From JADJLQ01 sp038251405 (lineage in GTDB: Bacteria > Bacteroidota > Bacteroidia > Chitinophagales > Saprospiraceae), in contig JBBSBH010000006.1 in assembly GCA_038251405.1 (NCBI GenBank), forward strand, positions 109,959-173,958: a DNA stretch of 64,000 nucleotides, in the 5' to 3' direction. The first letter of the stretch is position 1; each line of letters starts with the position of its first letter. Shown here one piece after another: positions 24,765 to 33,492 of the stretch. The notes below the pieces were generated by a model, which saw nothing but the letters and a program-made list of their open reading frames with translations, was not told where the DNA came from and ran no database searches. The position numbers and the translations under genes were made by a program.

Positions 24765-25835
24765 CTAAGCGACACCCAGATTTTTAAGATATACCAGGTG
24801 AGAATAAATAGCACTTACTACGGTAGGAAATTCTTTGTATGCAACATTAAATTCACTGCAAGTCTGTTTTACTATTTTACTAATTGCCGGATAATGTATA
24901 TGAGAGATTCTTGGGAATAAATGATGCTCAATCTGATAATTCAATCCACCCCAAAACCATCCATGCCATTTTTGTTTGGTGGCGAAATTGGTAGTAGTCA
25001 CTATTTGATGGACAGCCCATTCATTTTCAATAGTATATTTATCACCTACTGGTATCACAAATTCAGTTTCTTCATTTACATGGGCTAACTGAAAAGTAAA
25101 TGCGATGAATACTCCACAGATAAATACCATGATTCCATAACCTAATAAGGTATACCATAGACCAACTTGCCAAATCGGAATGGCAAGGAAAATTGCCAGA
25201 TAAGTAAGCTTAGTGCCCCAAAATACGATATGATCTTTCAGCGGGAATTTAGGTACATTGGTTTCTTTGATTTTCCTTAAAAAGTATTTTTTAAAATCAT
25301 TAAAATAAATCCAGGTCACATAAGTAAGGCCATAGAGCAGGAAGCTATAGATGTGTTGAAATCTATGAATCCAAATTTTCTTTTGTCCTTTATTGACTCT
25401 CATAAGTGGAAGTATATCAATATCCTCATCCATCCCTTCAATATTGGTAAATGAATGATGAGCTACATTATGCTTTAATTTCCATAGATAAGAGCTGCCT
25501 CCCATGAATTCAAGTGAATAAGCCATCATTTGGTTTAGCCATGATTTTGATGAATAGCTTCCATGTGCCCCATCGTGCATGACATTAAACCCAACGCCTG
25601 CAAACAATAAACCTAAAACTCCACATAAGGAAAGTGCCAGGAATATATTTTGAGGAGTAAAAAATACGAGCCAACTATAAATACCTAACAGAGCACTCAT
25701 TAACAGAAATGTCTTGATGTACAATTTGTAATTGCCCGTCATTTTGATTTTATTATCTTCAAAATAGTCATTTACTCGACCTTTTAAAGTAATAAAAAAC
25801 TGGGCGTTGTTATTCGAAAATCTAATTACTGCCAT
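24765..25835 (-). CDS. membrane fatty acid (acyl-CoA/acyl-lipid) desaturase
   Basis: The 356-residue protein has the three histidine boxes of the membrane di-iron desaturases: HDGAH at 87-91, HNVAHH at 122-127, and QIEHHLFP near residue 320, with four long hydrophobic segments between. The QIEHH form of the third box is typical of front-end or linoleoyl-CoA-type desaturases, but here there is no cytochrome b5 domain. It likely puts double bonds into membrane fatty acids. The gene stands alone, tail to tail with the SET gene and 24 bases from the aminotransferase stop upstream, so it may be co-transcribed with that gene. Confidence 0.92.
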   Translation of the reverse strand: MAVIRFSNNNAQFFITLKGRVNDYFEDNKIKMTGNYKLYIKTFLLMSALLGIYSWLVFFTPQNIFLALSLCGVLGLLFAGVGFNVMHDGAHGSYSSKSWLNQMMAYSLEFMGGSSYLWKLKHNVAHHSFTNIEGMDEDIDILPLMRVNKGQKKIWIHRFQHIYSFLLYGLTYVTWIYFNDFKKYFLRKIKETNVPKFPLKDHIVFWGTKLTYLAIFLAIPIWQVGLWYTLLGYGIMVFICGVFIAFTFQLAHVNEETEFVIPVGDKYTIENEWAVHQIVTTTNFATKQKWHGWFWGGLNYQIEHHLFPRISHIHYPAISKIVKQTCSEFNVAYKEFPTVVSAIYSHLVYLKNLGVA

Positions 25836-25859
25836 GATTAATTATTAAAGATATACAAA

Positions 25860-27071
25860 TTATTTAAGTTTAGAAACTGCTTCTTTAATTCGGTGTACTG
25901 CCTCTATTATATTATTCTCACTTGCGGCATAAGAAATTCTGAAGCAATTATCATCACCGAAGGCGGAGCCACCTACTGTAGCTACATGTGCATCATTCAA
26001 TAAAAAAAGTGCAAAGTCGTCAGAATTTTGAATTGTTTGATTTCCATCTGATTTGCCAAAATAGTAGCTGATATCTGGGAAAATATAGAATGCACCGGTA
26101 GGAAAATTACATTTAAACCCGGGTATTTCTTTAAGTAAGGAAATGATCAAATCGCGCCTTTTTCTAAAAGCTTCCATCATATCAAGCGTGGGCTTCAGAT
26201 CTGAGTTCAGTGCTACTACGCCAGCCTTTTGCGCGATGGAGTTTGCACCAGATGTGACCTGGCCCTGGATTTTAGTAACCGCTTCTGCGATAAGTAATGG
26301 TGCCGCCATATAACCGAGTCTCCACCCTGTCATTGCAAATGCTTTTGAAAAACCATTTATCACTATGGTACGATCCTTTACTTCAGGAAATGAAGCAATG
26401 CTTATATGTTGACCTGTAAAATTGATATGCTCATAAATTTCATCAGACATAATATAAATGTCTTCAAAAGGTGCTAAAACATCCGCCATAGCTTTTAATT
26501 CATCACGGGTGAATACTGATCCACTGGGGTTGCATGGGCTGGAAAACATAACCAACTTCGTTCTGGGAGTAATAGCTGCTTTCAATCGCTCTGCAGAAAC
26601 TTTAAAATCTTCATCGACCGAAGCAGAAAGTATAATTGCATTTCCTTCGCACATTTTTACAATATCACTATAAGAAACCCAATAAGGAGCTAAAATGATC
26701 ACCTCATCACCAGGGTTTATCATGGCCATACAAAGAGATGCAATATCTTGTTTTGCACCATTCGAAACTACTATTTGGTTGGGTTTATAGTCAAGTCCAT
26801 TTTCACGTTTTAGCTTGGCGCATATAGCTTCTCTAAGATCAAGGTTACCTGCAACTGCCGTATATTTAGTATAACCATCAGCCAGGGCTTTTATAGCCGC
26901 ATCTTTTATATGCTGTGGTGTGTCAAAATCGGGTTCTCCTAAGCTTAATGTAATTACATCAATGCCTTGCTCTTTCATTTTACGAGCCATGGCTGCCATT
27001 AATAAGGTGGCGGATTCAGTCATTCCTAAAACCCGCTGACTTAATACAGATTCTACTTCTACTGACGACAT
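25860..27071 (-). CDS. aspartate aminotransferase family protein (class I/II, PLP)
   Basis: The 403-residue protein starts RVLGMTESATLLMAAMARKM and contains ITLSLGEPDFDTPQHIKDAA, the PLP-binding YTKYTAVAGNLDLREA and the active-site lysine in NGFSKAFAMTGWRLGY (about residue 239). This is the subgroup I-gamma aspartate aminotransferase type, which transfers amino groups between aspartate and 2-oxoglutarate; other acidic or aromatic substrates are possible. Upstream is a TAAATTTG -7 element. Downstream is the desaturase, 24 bases away. Confidence 0.93.
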   Translation of the reverse strand: MSSVEVESVLSQRVLGMTESATLLMAAMARKMKEQGIDVITLSLGEPDFDTPQHIKDAAIKALADGYTKYTAVAGNLDLREAICAKLKRENGLDYKPNQIVVSNGAKQDIASLCMAMINPGDEVIILAPYWVSYSDIVKMCEGNAIILSASVDEDFKVSAERLKAAITPRTKLVMFSSPCNPSGSVFTRDELKAMADVLAPFEDIYIMSDEIYEHINFTGQHISIASFPEVKDRTIVINGFSKAFAMTGWRLGYMAAPLLIAEAVTKIQGQVTSGANSIAQKAGVVALNSDLKPTLDMMEAFRKRRDLIISLLKEIPGFKCNFPTGAFYIFPDISYYFGKSDGNQTIQNSDDFALFLLNDAHVATVGGSAFGDDNCFRISYAASENNIIEAVHRIKEAVSKLK

Positions 27072-27723
27072 AAAATATTATTAGGTAGTGAGTTACAAAT
27101 TTACATATATATTCTAAGACCTCATATTACTATTAGACCAATAATATTAGTAAATCTACCAATTGGGGGAGTGAAATTTTAATCACTTGGTTAAATTTCT
27201 TAACTTTTACATAAAATTTATGAAACCTCATTTTTAATTCATGCTCATAGGCTTAGCAATTTTAACTTGCTTTAAGTTTAAAAAGGTCAGACTTCTGTTT
27301 AAGCTTCAATTTTCGGTGATGATGCATTAGCGGCTGCCAATATTGATTTTAGAGATGAAAATCCAGGTATTATACACTTTCCTTTTTAGGATTGTTGTGG
27401 ACACTTGGAATAGAAGCTTGATCGACCCATTTTATCACTACATCAACTTGTTAAATTAATTTTAGGCAAAACACATGCCTTGGAAACTGGTTTTTCTGCT
27501 TCCTACTGAACTCAAATAGTACCTCATTGGAGGTTAAATTCCGTGCTGGGATATCGATACCAAAGATGACCTCATGGGCTGATTCTCAAGACTTATATGA
27601 TCCACTGATGCAGACCTAATATAGTTGAGATCTGGAATTGCAGTTTGGCAATCTTTCCAGTCAAATAAGCGCTCACATTATTTTTTTTCATAATACGAAA
27701 AAAAAATTTCCCATTTTTGCCCT
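27072..27723. other. 652-base region without an intact gene; possible coding remnant
   Basis: No open frame here is convincing. On the reverse strand there are short gene-like pieces interrupted by stops, for example HEVIFGIDIPARNLTSNEVL (around 27515-27580) and IPGFSSLKSILAAANASS (around 27310-27370). They could be fossils of a lost gene, but I cannot name a parent family. No tRNA, CRISPR or insertion-sequence ends were seen. The left part carries the promoter of the aminotransferase and the right part that of mpl. Confidence 0.4.
27096..27103 (-). promoter_or_regulatory. -7 element (TAAATTTG) of the aspartate aminotransferase gene
   Basis: On the reverse strand TAAATTTG ends 24 bases before the ATG at 27071, matching TAnnTTTG. 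No -33 TTG is seen at the right distance. Confidence 0.4.
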
Positions 27724-29079
27724 ATGCGAATACATATTATAGCCATGGGTGGCGCTGTAATGCATAATCTTAGTATTGCACTACAAATGGCGGGACATCA
27801 GGTTACAGGATCTGACGATGAAATCTATAATCCAGCTAAAGATAAATTGGAAAAGTATGGATTGCTTCCTCCACCGGGTTGGTTCCCAAATAATATAAAT
27901 CCTGATATTGAATTAATTATAGTGGGAATGCACGCAAAAAAAGATAATCCTGAATTATTGAAAGCTGCCGGGCTGGGCTTGGAAATAATGTCTTATCCTG
28001 CGTATATAGCCCATCATGCAAAAGATAAAAGAAGAGTAGTAGTGGCAGGAAGTCATGGAAAGACAACTACTACTTCTATGATCATGCATGTATTAAAAGA
28101 GAATAATATTGAATACGATTATTTGGTAGGAGCTCCTTTAGAAGGATTTGATTTGATGATAAAATTATCTGATGCTCCTGTCATGGTAATTGAAGGAGAT
28201 GAGTATTTAAGTGCACCAATGGATCCAGTACCGAAAATTTGGCACTATAAACCGCAGATTACCGTTATTACTGGCATTGCTTGGGATCACATCAATGTAT
28301 TTCCTACTTTCAATGATTATACTAATGTTTTTAAAAGGTATATTGAAGATTTGCCCCTTGATGCTAAAATGTATTATTTTGCCGGAGATGATGATTTGCA
28401 AGCTATAATCAAAAATTTGAAAAGGACTGATTTGACTGTTCAATCTTACAGTGTGTATCCCAATAAAATCAGAAATGGCATTGCCTATCTGGAGTATGAA
28501 TCAGAAGAATTTGCTCTGGAGATTTTCGGGAAGCACAATTTGGAAAATATACAAGCAGCTACATTAGTTTGTATGGATATTGGTTTGAATGAAATGCAAA
28601 TAGTCAAAGCTTTGCAATCATTTAAAGGGGCTGCCAGGAGAATGCAACCGCTTTTTATCTCTGATACCGAAAGGATATTTCTGGATTTTGCCCACGCACC
28701 TTCAAAAGTAAAAGCAACGATGAAAGCAGTAAAAGCACAGTTTGAAGGATTTAAAATAATTGCTATTTTAGAATTACATACTTTCAGTAGTTTGAATAAA
28801 AACTTCATACCACAATATGCACATGCACTGGATCCTGCTGATGAGGCAGTGGTATTTTTTAATAAACATACGTTGGATATCAAGCGTATGCCCGATCTGG
28901 ATTCAGCATTTATTAAATCAGCTTTTATGAAACCCGATCTATATATATTTACTCAGAATGAACAACTCGAAGAATATCTGAATCAAATCGATAGGACTAA
29001 TACTTTGATTTTATTCATGAGTAGTGGTACTTTTAATGGTGTAAATATTAAAGGCTGGGCATTGAATAAAACATTTTAA
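27724..29079 (+). CDS. mpl: Mpl-type UDP-N-acetylmuramate:tripeptide ligase
   Basis: The 451-residue Mur ligase starts MRIHIIAMGGAVMHNLSIAL and has VTGSDDEIYNPAKDKLEKYG, the ATP loop VVAGSHGKTTTTSM (about 108-121), the central IEGDEYLSAPMD and DFAHAPSKVKATM. This combination is Mpl: it attaches the recycled murein tripeptide L-Ala-gamma-D-Glu-meso-Dap to UDP-MurNAc in the cytosol. It differs from MurC by the short N-terminal motif and the YLSAPMD loop. CATTTTTG, one mismatch from a -7 element, ends four bases before the ATG. The SMP-30-like gene follows 13 bases later. Confidence 0.92.
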   Translation: MRIHIIAMGGAVMHNLSIALQMAGHQVTGSDDEIYNPAKDKLEKYGLLPPPGWFPNNINPDIELIIVGMHAKKDNPELLKAAGLGLEIMSYPAYIAHHAKDKRRVVVAGSHGKTTTTSMIMHVLKENNIEYDYLVGAPLEGFDLMIKLSDAPVMVIEGDEYLSAPMDPVPKIWHYKPQITVITGIAWDHINVFPTFNDYTNVFKRYIEDLPLDAKMYYFAGDDDLQAIIKNLKRTDLTVQSYSVYPNKIRNGIAYLEYESEEFALEIFGKHNLENIQAATLVCMDIGLNEMQIVKALQSFKGAARRMQPLFISDTERIFLDFAHAPSKVKATMKAVKAQFEGFKIIAILELHTFSSLNKNFIPQYAHALDPADEAVVFFNKHTLDIKRMPDLDSAFIKSAFMKPDLYIFTQNEQLEEYLNQIDRTNTLILFMSSGTFNGVNIKGWALNKTF

Positions 29080-29092
29080 ATTTAATCTTATT

Positions 29093-30100
29093 ATGAAATG
29101 GAATCATTTTTTGATCTTACTATTTATTACGCATATTGCTATGAGTCAATCAACTTATCCCACAATAGGAAGAATTGTAATTGTAAAAGAGTCAGCCAGG
29201 GATTTAATAGATTCTAACGCTCCCATTGAAATATTGGCTGATGGCTATGATTGGTCGGAAGGCCCGGTTTGGTGGAAAGAAAGCAAATCGATCCTTTTTA
29301 GTGATGTGCCGCAAAATACGGTTTTCATTTGGACAGATAATGGCAAAGGTGCAATACCCTTTATCAAGCCATCAGGCTATACCGGAATAGGAAGATATAG
29401 TGGAGAGCCAGGAAGTAATGGACTCACAGTAGATGGAAAAGGAAACTTAATCTCTTGTGAGCATGGTGATCGAAGAGTTTCCATTATGCCTTTAAACGTA
29501 CCAGGAGGAAAAAGGACCATTTCTGATAATTATAAAGGGAAAAGATTCAATTCGCCTAATGATGTGATCATTGGATCCAATGGTAGAGTTTATTTTACTG
29601 ATCCTCCATATGGTATGCCACTGCAAGAAAAAGATATAGCAGAGACGGGTGTGTACGGCGTTTATATGCATGAGAAAGGTAAAACCACTCAAATAATTAG
29701 AAATCTTACCAGGCCAAATGGGCTAGCACTTTCTCCCGATGAGCAGACTTTATATATCGGCCAATCAGATCCTGAAAAGCCATATTATATGAAATACCCA
29801 GTCAAATCAAATGGTAAAGTGGGTAAGGGGAGCATATTATTTGATTGTACTGCATTGAATAAATCTGGATTATCAGGTGGGCCCGATGGAATAAAAATTG
29901 ATCATCTTGGAAATATTTGGGGTACCGGTCCGGGTGGGATATTAGTAGTATCGCCCCAGGGTGAGTTGTTGGCCAGGATAGAAACTACTCAAGCAACAGC
30001 TAATTGTGGTTGGGGTGACGATGGCAGTGTATTGTATATTACAGCTGATAGGTATTTGTTGCGAGTGAAGACCAAAGTGAAAGGTATACCATTCAGATAA
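29093..30100 (+). CDS. SMP-30/gluconolactonase/LRE family protein, secreted
   Basis: The 335-residue protein has a signal peptide (MKWNHFLILLFITHIAMSQS) and a six-bladed propeller pattern: ADGYDWSEGPVWWKESKSIL, FSDVPQNTVF, GSNGLTVDGKGNLISCEHGD, FNSPNDVIIGSNGRVYFTDP and RPNGLALSPDEQTLYIGQSD. The Glu of EGPVW and the Asn/Asp of SPND and SPDE are the usual metal ligands. Members hydrolyse sugar lactones or related esters; the substrate here is unknown. It is 13 bases downstream of mpl and probably in the same transcript, although no pathway link is evident. Confidence 0.9.
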   Translation: MKWNHFLILLFITHIAMSQSTYPTIGRIVIVKESARDLIDSNAPIEILADGYDWSEGPVWWKESKSILFSDVPQNTVFIWTDNGKGAIPFIKPSGYTGIGRYSGEPGSNGLTVDGKGNLISCEHGDRRVSIMPLNVPGGKRTISDNYKGKRFNSPNDVIIGSNGRVYFTDPPYGMPLQEKDIAETGVYGVYMHEKGKTTQIIRNLTRPNGLALSPDEQTLYIGQSDPEKPYYMKYPVKSNGKVGKGSILFDCTALNKSGLSGGPDGIKIDHLGNIWGTGPGGILVVSPQGELLARIETTQATANCGWGDDGSVLYITADRYLLRVKTKVKGIPFR

Positions 30101-30126
30101 AATAATCTTTAAATTATTTGAGCGAT

Positions 30127-30903
30127 CTATAAATTATTTAGCCATTCTTGTTGACCAGGTAAGAGTTTGAATAAGTCCAATTCTTTTAGACTGTTATCAC
30201 TTGTACACCGGGATTGAAAGTCTGAAATATCATCGCTCCATGCATTCCCATTATAAAATTCGACAGCATTAAAATCCCGGGTTTTATACAGAGCAGACTC
30301 TAAATATCCATTTCCAAGATAAGCGTGAGTACAACCATAATCTTTGGCAATATGAATCCCTTTCCACATAAGCCATTTGCCTAGTGGAATCCCCTTTTCA
30401 AGAAAGGAGGTATCGTAAAATGAAAACCAGTAGTGAAAAATTTTATCCGTGATGATGGCTAATATATAGCCAATAATTTTTTCATCAGATTTGAATTTTA
30501 TTACATGACTTAAATAAGTACGCTCCGTAATGTATTTCAGTCTTTGTAATGGCATTTTCAGCTCTCCGATTCTTTCATTACTATATCGATTTGCAAATTC
30601 AATAAAAGGATCCCATTCATTGAATTGTCCCACAGGAATGACTTCACTTTGAATTTTTAGTTCGGCTACTTTTCTATTCACTCTTCTATTTTCGCTGCTG
30701 TCTTTAAAGTCATCCGTAATGACCCTTAGGCCTCTCGATTTATAATACAAATTCTGGGGTATGCTAATATTGCCTGAATAGGGAAGGAATCCTTCCTGGT
30801 AAAGAGTGTTCAAATCTTCCGTACTCTCAAATAGTGCATATATAGTGTATCCAAAAGTATAAGTAGTATAATCGTGTCGATATTCAGACAGGAATATTTT
30901 CAT
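30127..30903 (-). CDS. arginyl/leucyl-tRNA--protein transferase-like (ATE/Bpt-like) protein
   Basis: The 258-residue protein resembles N-end-rule aminoacyl-tRNA-protein transferases in order. LYQEGFLPYSGN (34-45) and LYYKSRGLRVITDDFKDSSE (52-71) precede NRRVNRK (72-78), corresponding to the ATE N-terminal region. HYWFSFYDTSFLEKGIPLGK (157-176) and YGCTHAYLGNGYLESALYKT (189-208) correspond to the GNAT-like C domain with its Y-LG-Y and YK signatures. The cysteines of the classical ATE N-terminal region are absent. Transferase activity on protein N termini is plausible but unproven; a different GNAT acyltransferase is the alternative. It lies 26 bases after the Xaa-Pro aminopeptidase gene on the same strand. 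Confidence 0.7.
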   Translation of the reverse strand: MKIFLSEYRHDYTTYTFGYTIYALFESTEDLNTLYQEGFLPYSGNISIPQNLYYKSRGLRVITDDFKDSSENRRVNRKVAELKIQSEVIPVGQFNEWDPFIEFANRYSNERIGELKMPLQRLKYITERTYLSHVIKFKSDEKIIGYILAIITDKIFHYWFSFYDTSFLEKGIPLGKWLMWKGIHIAKDYGCTHAYLGNGYLESALYKTRDFNAVEFYNGNAWSDDISDFQSRCTSDNSLKELDLFKLLPGQQEWLNNL

Positions 30904-30929
30904 AGATGTGGAAAGTTTTGACAGAACAT

Positions 30930-32339
30930 TTATTGATAGGCGTATATTCTAAGTTCTTCTATTTCAGTAACTGATTTGGGTATTGGATTACCCAGGATTA
31001 TACTGTCATGATCCCGCACACTCACATTATCTTCAATACGGATACCTCCAAAAGGCAATACTTTTTCTATGGCTGCGTAGTTGATAAAATCAGAGAATTT
31101 ATTTTGAGCTTTCCAAATAGAAATCAATTCAGGAATAAAATAAATACCTGGCTCTACAGTAAGCACCATACCCGTCTTTAATGTTTTGGCTAACCTCAGG
31201 GATTTTAATCCGAACTCTTTGCTTCTTTCCATACCTGGTTCATATCCAGTATATTGCTCACCTATACCTTCCATATCATGTACATCTAATCCAAGAGGAT
31301 GTCCAAGCCCATGAGGAAAAAACAAAGCGTGAGCTCCAGATCCTACTATTTCTTCAGGATCACCATTTAAGAATCCAAGATCCTTCATTCCTGAAGCAAT
31401 TGTTTTAGCTGCCTTTAAATGAATTGATTTGTAGGCAACACCATTCTTTACTGAGTCAATGGAGGTTTGAAGGGTGTTTAGTACCAAATTGTAAATATCT
31501 TTTTGCAATGGAGTAAATTTTTTATCAACGGGAACTGTGCGTGTAATGTCCCCTGCATAATGCATAGGAGATTCAGCTCCAAAGTCTCCCAGTACTAATT
31601 GACCTGATCTTAAAGTATTATCATAAGAGTGATTGTGCAAGGTTTGCCCGTTTACACTAAGAATTATGGCATAAGGGATATCCACATTATGGGCGAGACA
31701 GGTGGTTCTCACTTTGGCCATTAACTGAGCTTCTGTCATTCCAATTTTTGCATGAGTCATCAAGGTATAGTGCATTTCTCCGGAATAATTAATAGCTACT
31801 TCTAATTCTTTCAGCTCCTCTTTAGATTTTATTTCTCTTTGATTTACTACTGCTTTTGCCAGTGTCTCGCTGTATCCATTGTCAATAGATTGGGGTGTAG
31901 TATGTAAATAATCTGAAATCTTAAATGCTTGATCACCCCTATATATGGGCAAATAGTGAACGGGAATTTTTTTATTAATAGCAGCGTGAAAAAACTCAAT
32001 GCCTTTTTCTACACTTATTATCCTGTCAATCCCGGTATGTTCAGCGAGTTGAATTAGGCTCGGCATGGGCCCTGTCCATACTATATCATCTACTGTGAGT
32101 TCATCAGCAATTAATATAGATTCTCCGGTAGTGCAATCGATGACCAAACTTAGGCCTGCCCGATCAATCCCGGCATAATATAAAAATGAACTATCCTGTC
32201 TAAATGGATAGGTATTGTCCTTATAATTTATCCCACTCTCTTCATTGCCAGGTAAAAAAATGAGTCCACTACCCATTGATTCGGCTAATTTTTTTCTTCT
32301 GAGGTGATACGTTTGCTGGTCAAAAAAATGTAATTCCAT
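30930..32339 (-). CDS. pepP: Xaa-Pro aminopeptidase (M24B, aminopeptidase P)
   Basis: From the ATG at 32339 the protein has 469 residues (MELHFFDQQTYHLRRKKLAE); an upstream TTG at 32360 would add seven residues and is less likely. The N-terminal creatinase-like domain (DSSFLYYAGIDRAGLSLVID) is followed by the pita-bread domain with the five metal ligands in LGDFGAESPMHYAGDITRTV, FPHGLGHPLGLDVHD, LTVEPGIYF and GGIRIEDNV. It removes N-terminal residues preceding proline. It is upstream of the ATE-like gene in the same unit, a combination that suggests shared action on protein N termini. Confidence 0.92.
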   Translation of the reverse strand: MELHFFDQQTYHLRRKKLAESMGSGLIFLPGNEESGINYKDNTYPFRQDSSFLYYAGIDRAGLSLVIDCTTGESILIADELTVDDIVWTGPMPSLIQLAEHTGIDRIISVEKGIEFFHAAINKKIPVHYLPIYRGDQAFKISDYLHTTPQSIDNGYSETLAKAVVNQREIKSKEELKELEVAINYSGEMHYTLMTHAKIGMTEAQLMAKVRTTCLAHNVDIPYAIILSVNGQTLHNHSYDNTLRSGQLVLGDFGAESPMHYAGDITRTVPVDKKFTPLQKDIYNLVLNTLQTSIDSVKNGVAYKSIHLKAAKTIASGMKDLGFLNGDPEEIVGSGAHALFFPHGLGHPLGLDVHDMEGIGEQYTGYEPGMERSKEFGLKSLRLAKTLKTGMVLTVEPGIYFIPELISIWKAQNKFSDFINYAAIEKVLPFGGIRIEDNVSVRDHDSIILGNPIPKSVTEIEELRIYAYQ

Positions 32340-32422
32340 ATTGAAATGATTGAAGCTCAAAATAACGGAATTCCCTTTAAAAGATCTGTATTTTTGCGAA
32401 TTCCTTTTTAGAATTAATATTT

Positions 32423-33283
32423 ATGAATGTATTGCTTCGATTTCTGAAAGTTATCAGTATTTCAGTTTTATTTGTTTTAAATGAAAATTTGGATTTCCTT
32501 CAAAGAGATTTTTATATTCCAAAGCACTTTTCAGGTGGTATTATAGGGTTTTTATTATTTCTGTTTATCGCTGAACTAGGAAGAGATATCCTGACTTTCC
32601 TATACCGAAGGAGAAAAAAAATGTCCCCTCGGGAGACTGACAACGTAGTGGTGGGCTTAGCCAATATTTATTTTTTAATCATAGCTGGCAGTGTGGTCTA
32701 TTTCATTCTATATCTGTTAAAAATGAAACCTGTTGAATTTTTTACAGGAATCTCGCTGATATCAGCAGCAATTGCAGTGACTATGAAAGATTATATAGCT
32801 AATATCATCAGTGGAATGATCCTGGCTTTTTCAGATAAATTAAAAATAGGTGATTACGTACAAATTGGAAAGCATATAGGTGAAATAATAGATTTTTCGC
32901 TGACCATGATTACTTTAAGAAATGATGATGAAGAGTTAGTATATATACCTAGCAATACTATTTATTTACATGATCTCATAAATTATAGTGCAATTGGTGA
33001 AGATGCATTCATTATCTCCTTTGAGATAAATAACAAAATGAAAATACCGTATGAGGAAATTGAATCAAAACTGAAAACGGTTCTTTCGGGTTATTCAGAA
33101 CATTTAATGAATAGGGAGATAGGTCATTTGTTCATTGATCGATCAGGCCAGGAATCTACAACATTCAAATATCGGTATGTTCTTAAAAACAAAGATATCC
33201 CACTGAATAGAGAAATTAAGAAAGCGATGCTTAAAGTCGTTTACGATAATACTAATATAATTTCTATAAATCCTATTACTTAG
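32423..33283 (+). CDS. MscS-family mechanosensitive channel
   Basis: The 286-residue protein has three to four hydrophobic helices (about 5-20, 35-60, 75-100 and 105-125), then the pore helix/hinge VTMKDYIANIISGMILAFSD and the beta-domain entry KLKIGDYVQIGKHIGEIIDF, which is diagnostic of MscS. The cytoplasmic beta and alpha/beta domains follow (TLRNDDEELVYIPSNTI). MscS channels release ions on hypo-osmotic shock. Length equals the E. coli MscS size class. TATTTTTG at 32389-32396 may be its -7 element. A 12-bp-stem terminator follows. Confidence 0.92.
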   Translation: MNVLLRFLKVISISVLFVLNENLDFLQRDFYIPKHFSGGIIGFLLFLFIAELGRDILTFLYRRRKKMSPRETDNVVVGLANIYFLIIAGSVVYFILYLLKMKPVEFFTGISLISAAIAVTMKDYIANIISGMILAFSDKLKIGDYVQIGKHIGEIIDFSLTMITLRNDDEELVYIPSNTIYLHDLINYSAIGEDAFIISFEINNKMKIPYEEIESKLKTVLSGYSEHLMNREIGHLFIDRSGQESTTFKYRYVLKNKDIPLNREIKKAMLKVVYDNTNIISINPIT

Positions 33284-33294
33284 TTTTCTAAAAA

Positions 33295-33322
33295 AGTAAA
33301 GCTCCAATTTTGGAGCTTTACT
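33295..33322 (+). terminator. hairpin terminator after the MscS gene
   Basis: AGTAAAGCTCCA (33295-33306), loop ATTT, and TGGAGCTTTACT (33311-33322) form a perfect 12-bp stem starting 12 bases after the MscS stop. A run of A precedes it, and only a short, mixed tail follows, so efficiency is uncertain; with the A-run it could also act on the opposite strand for the SulP gene. Confidence 0.75.
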
Positions 33323-33492
33323 ACAAAGTCATCTTGCCTTTTGATGATTCTATGTTTTGTTCTTTACTTTTATTGATTGAAAACATTACGAAGTTAAACA
33401 CTTTATGCAATTAATCAAGTTTTGTATCATCAATTTTATTTTTTGAAAAAAATGGAAGAGAAATAGAGTTTTGAAGCCGTTTTCTATGAATG

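Noticed and set aside
27240..27680. Degenerate insertion sequence between the aminotransferase and mpl genes
   Set aside because: No terminal inverted repeats, target duplication or transposase motif (DDE or HUH) could be found; kept only as a possible unidentified remnant.
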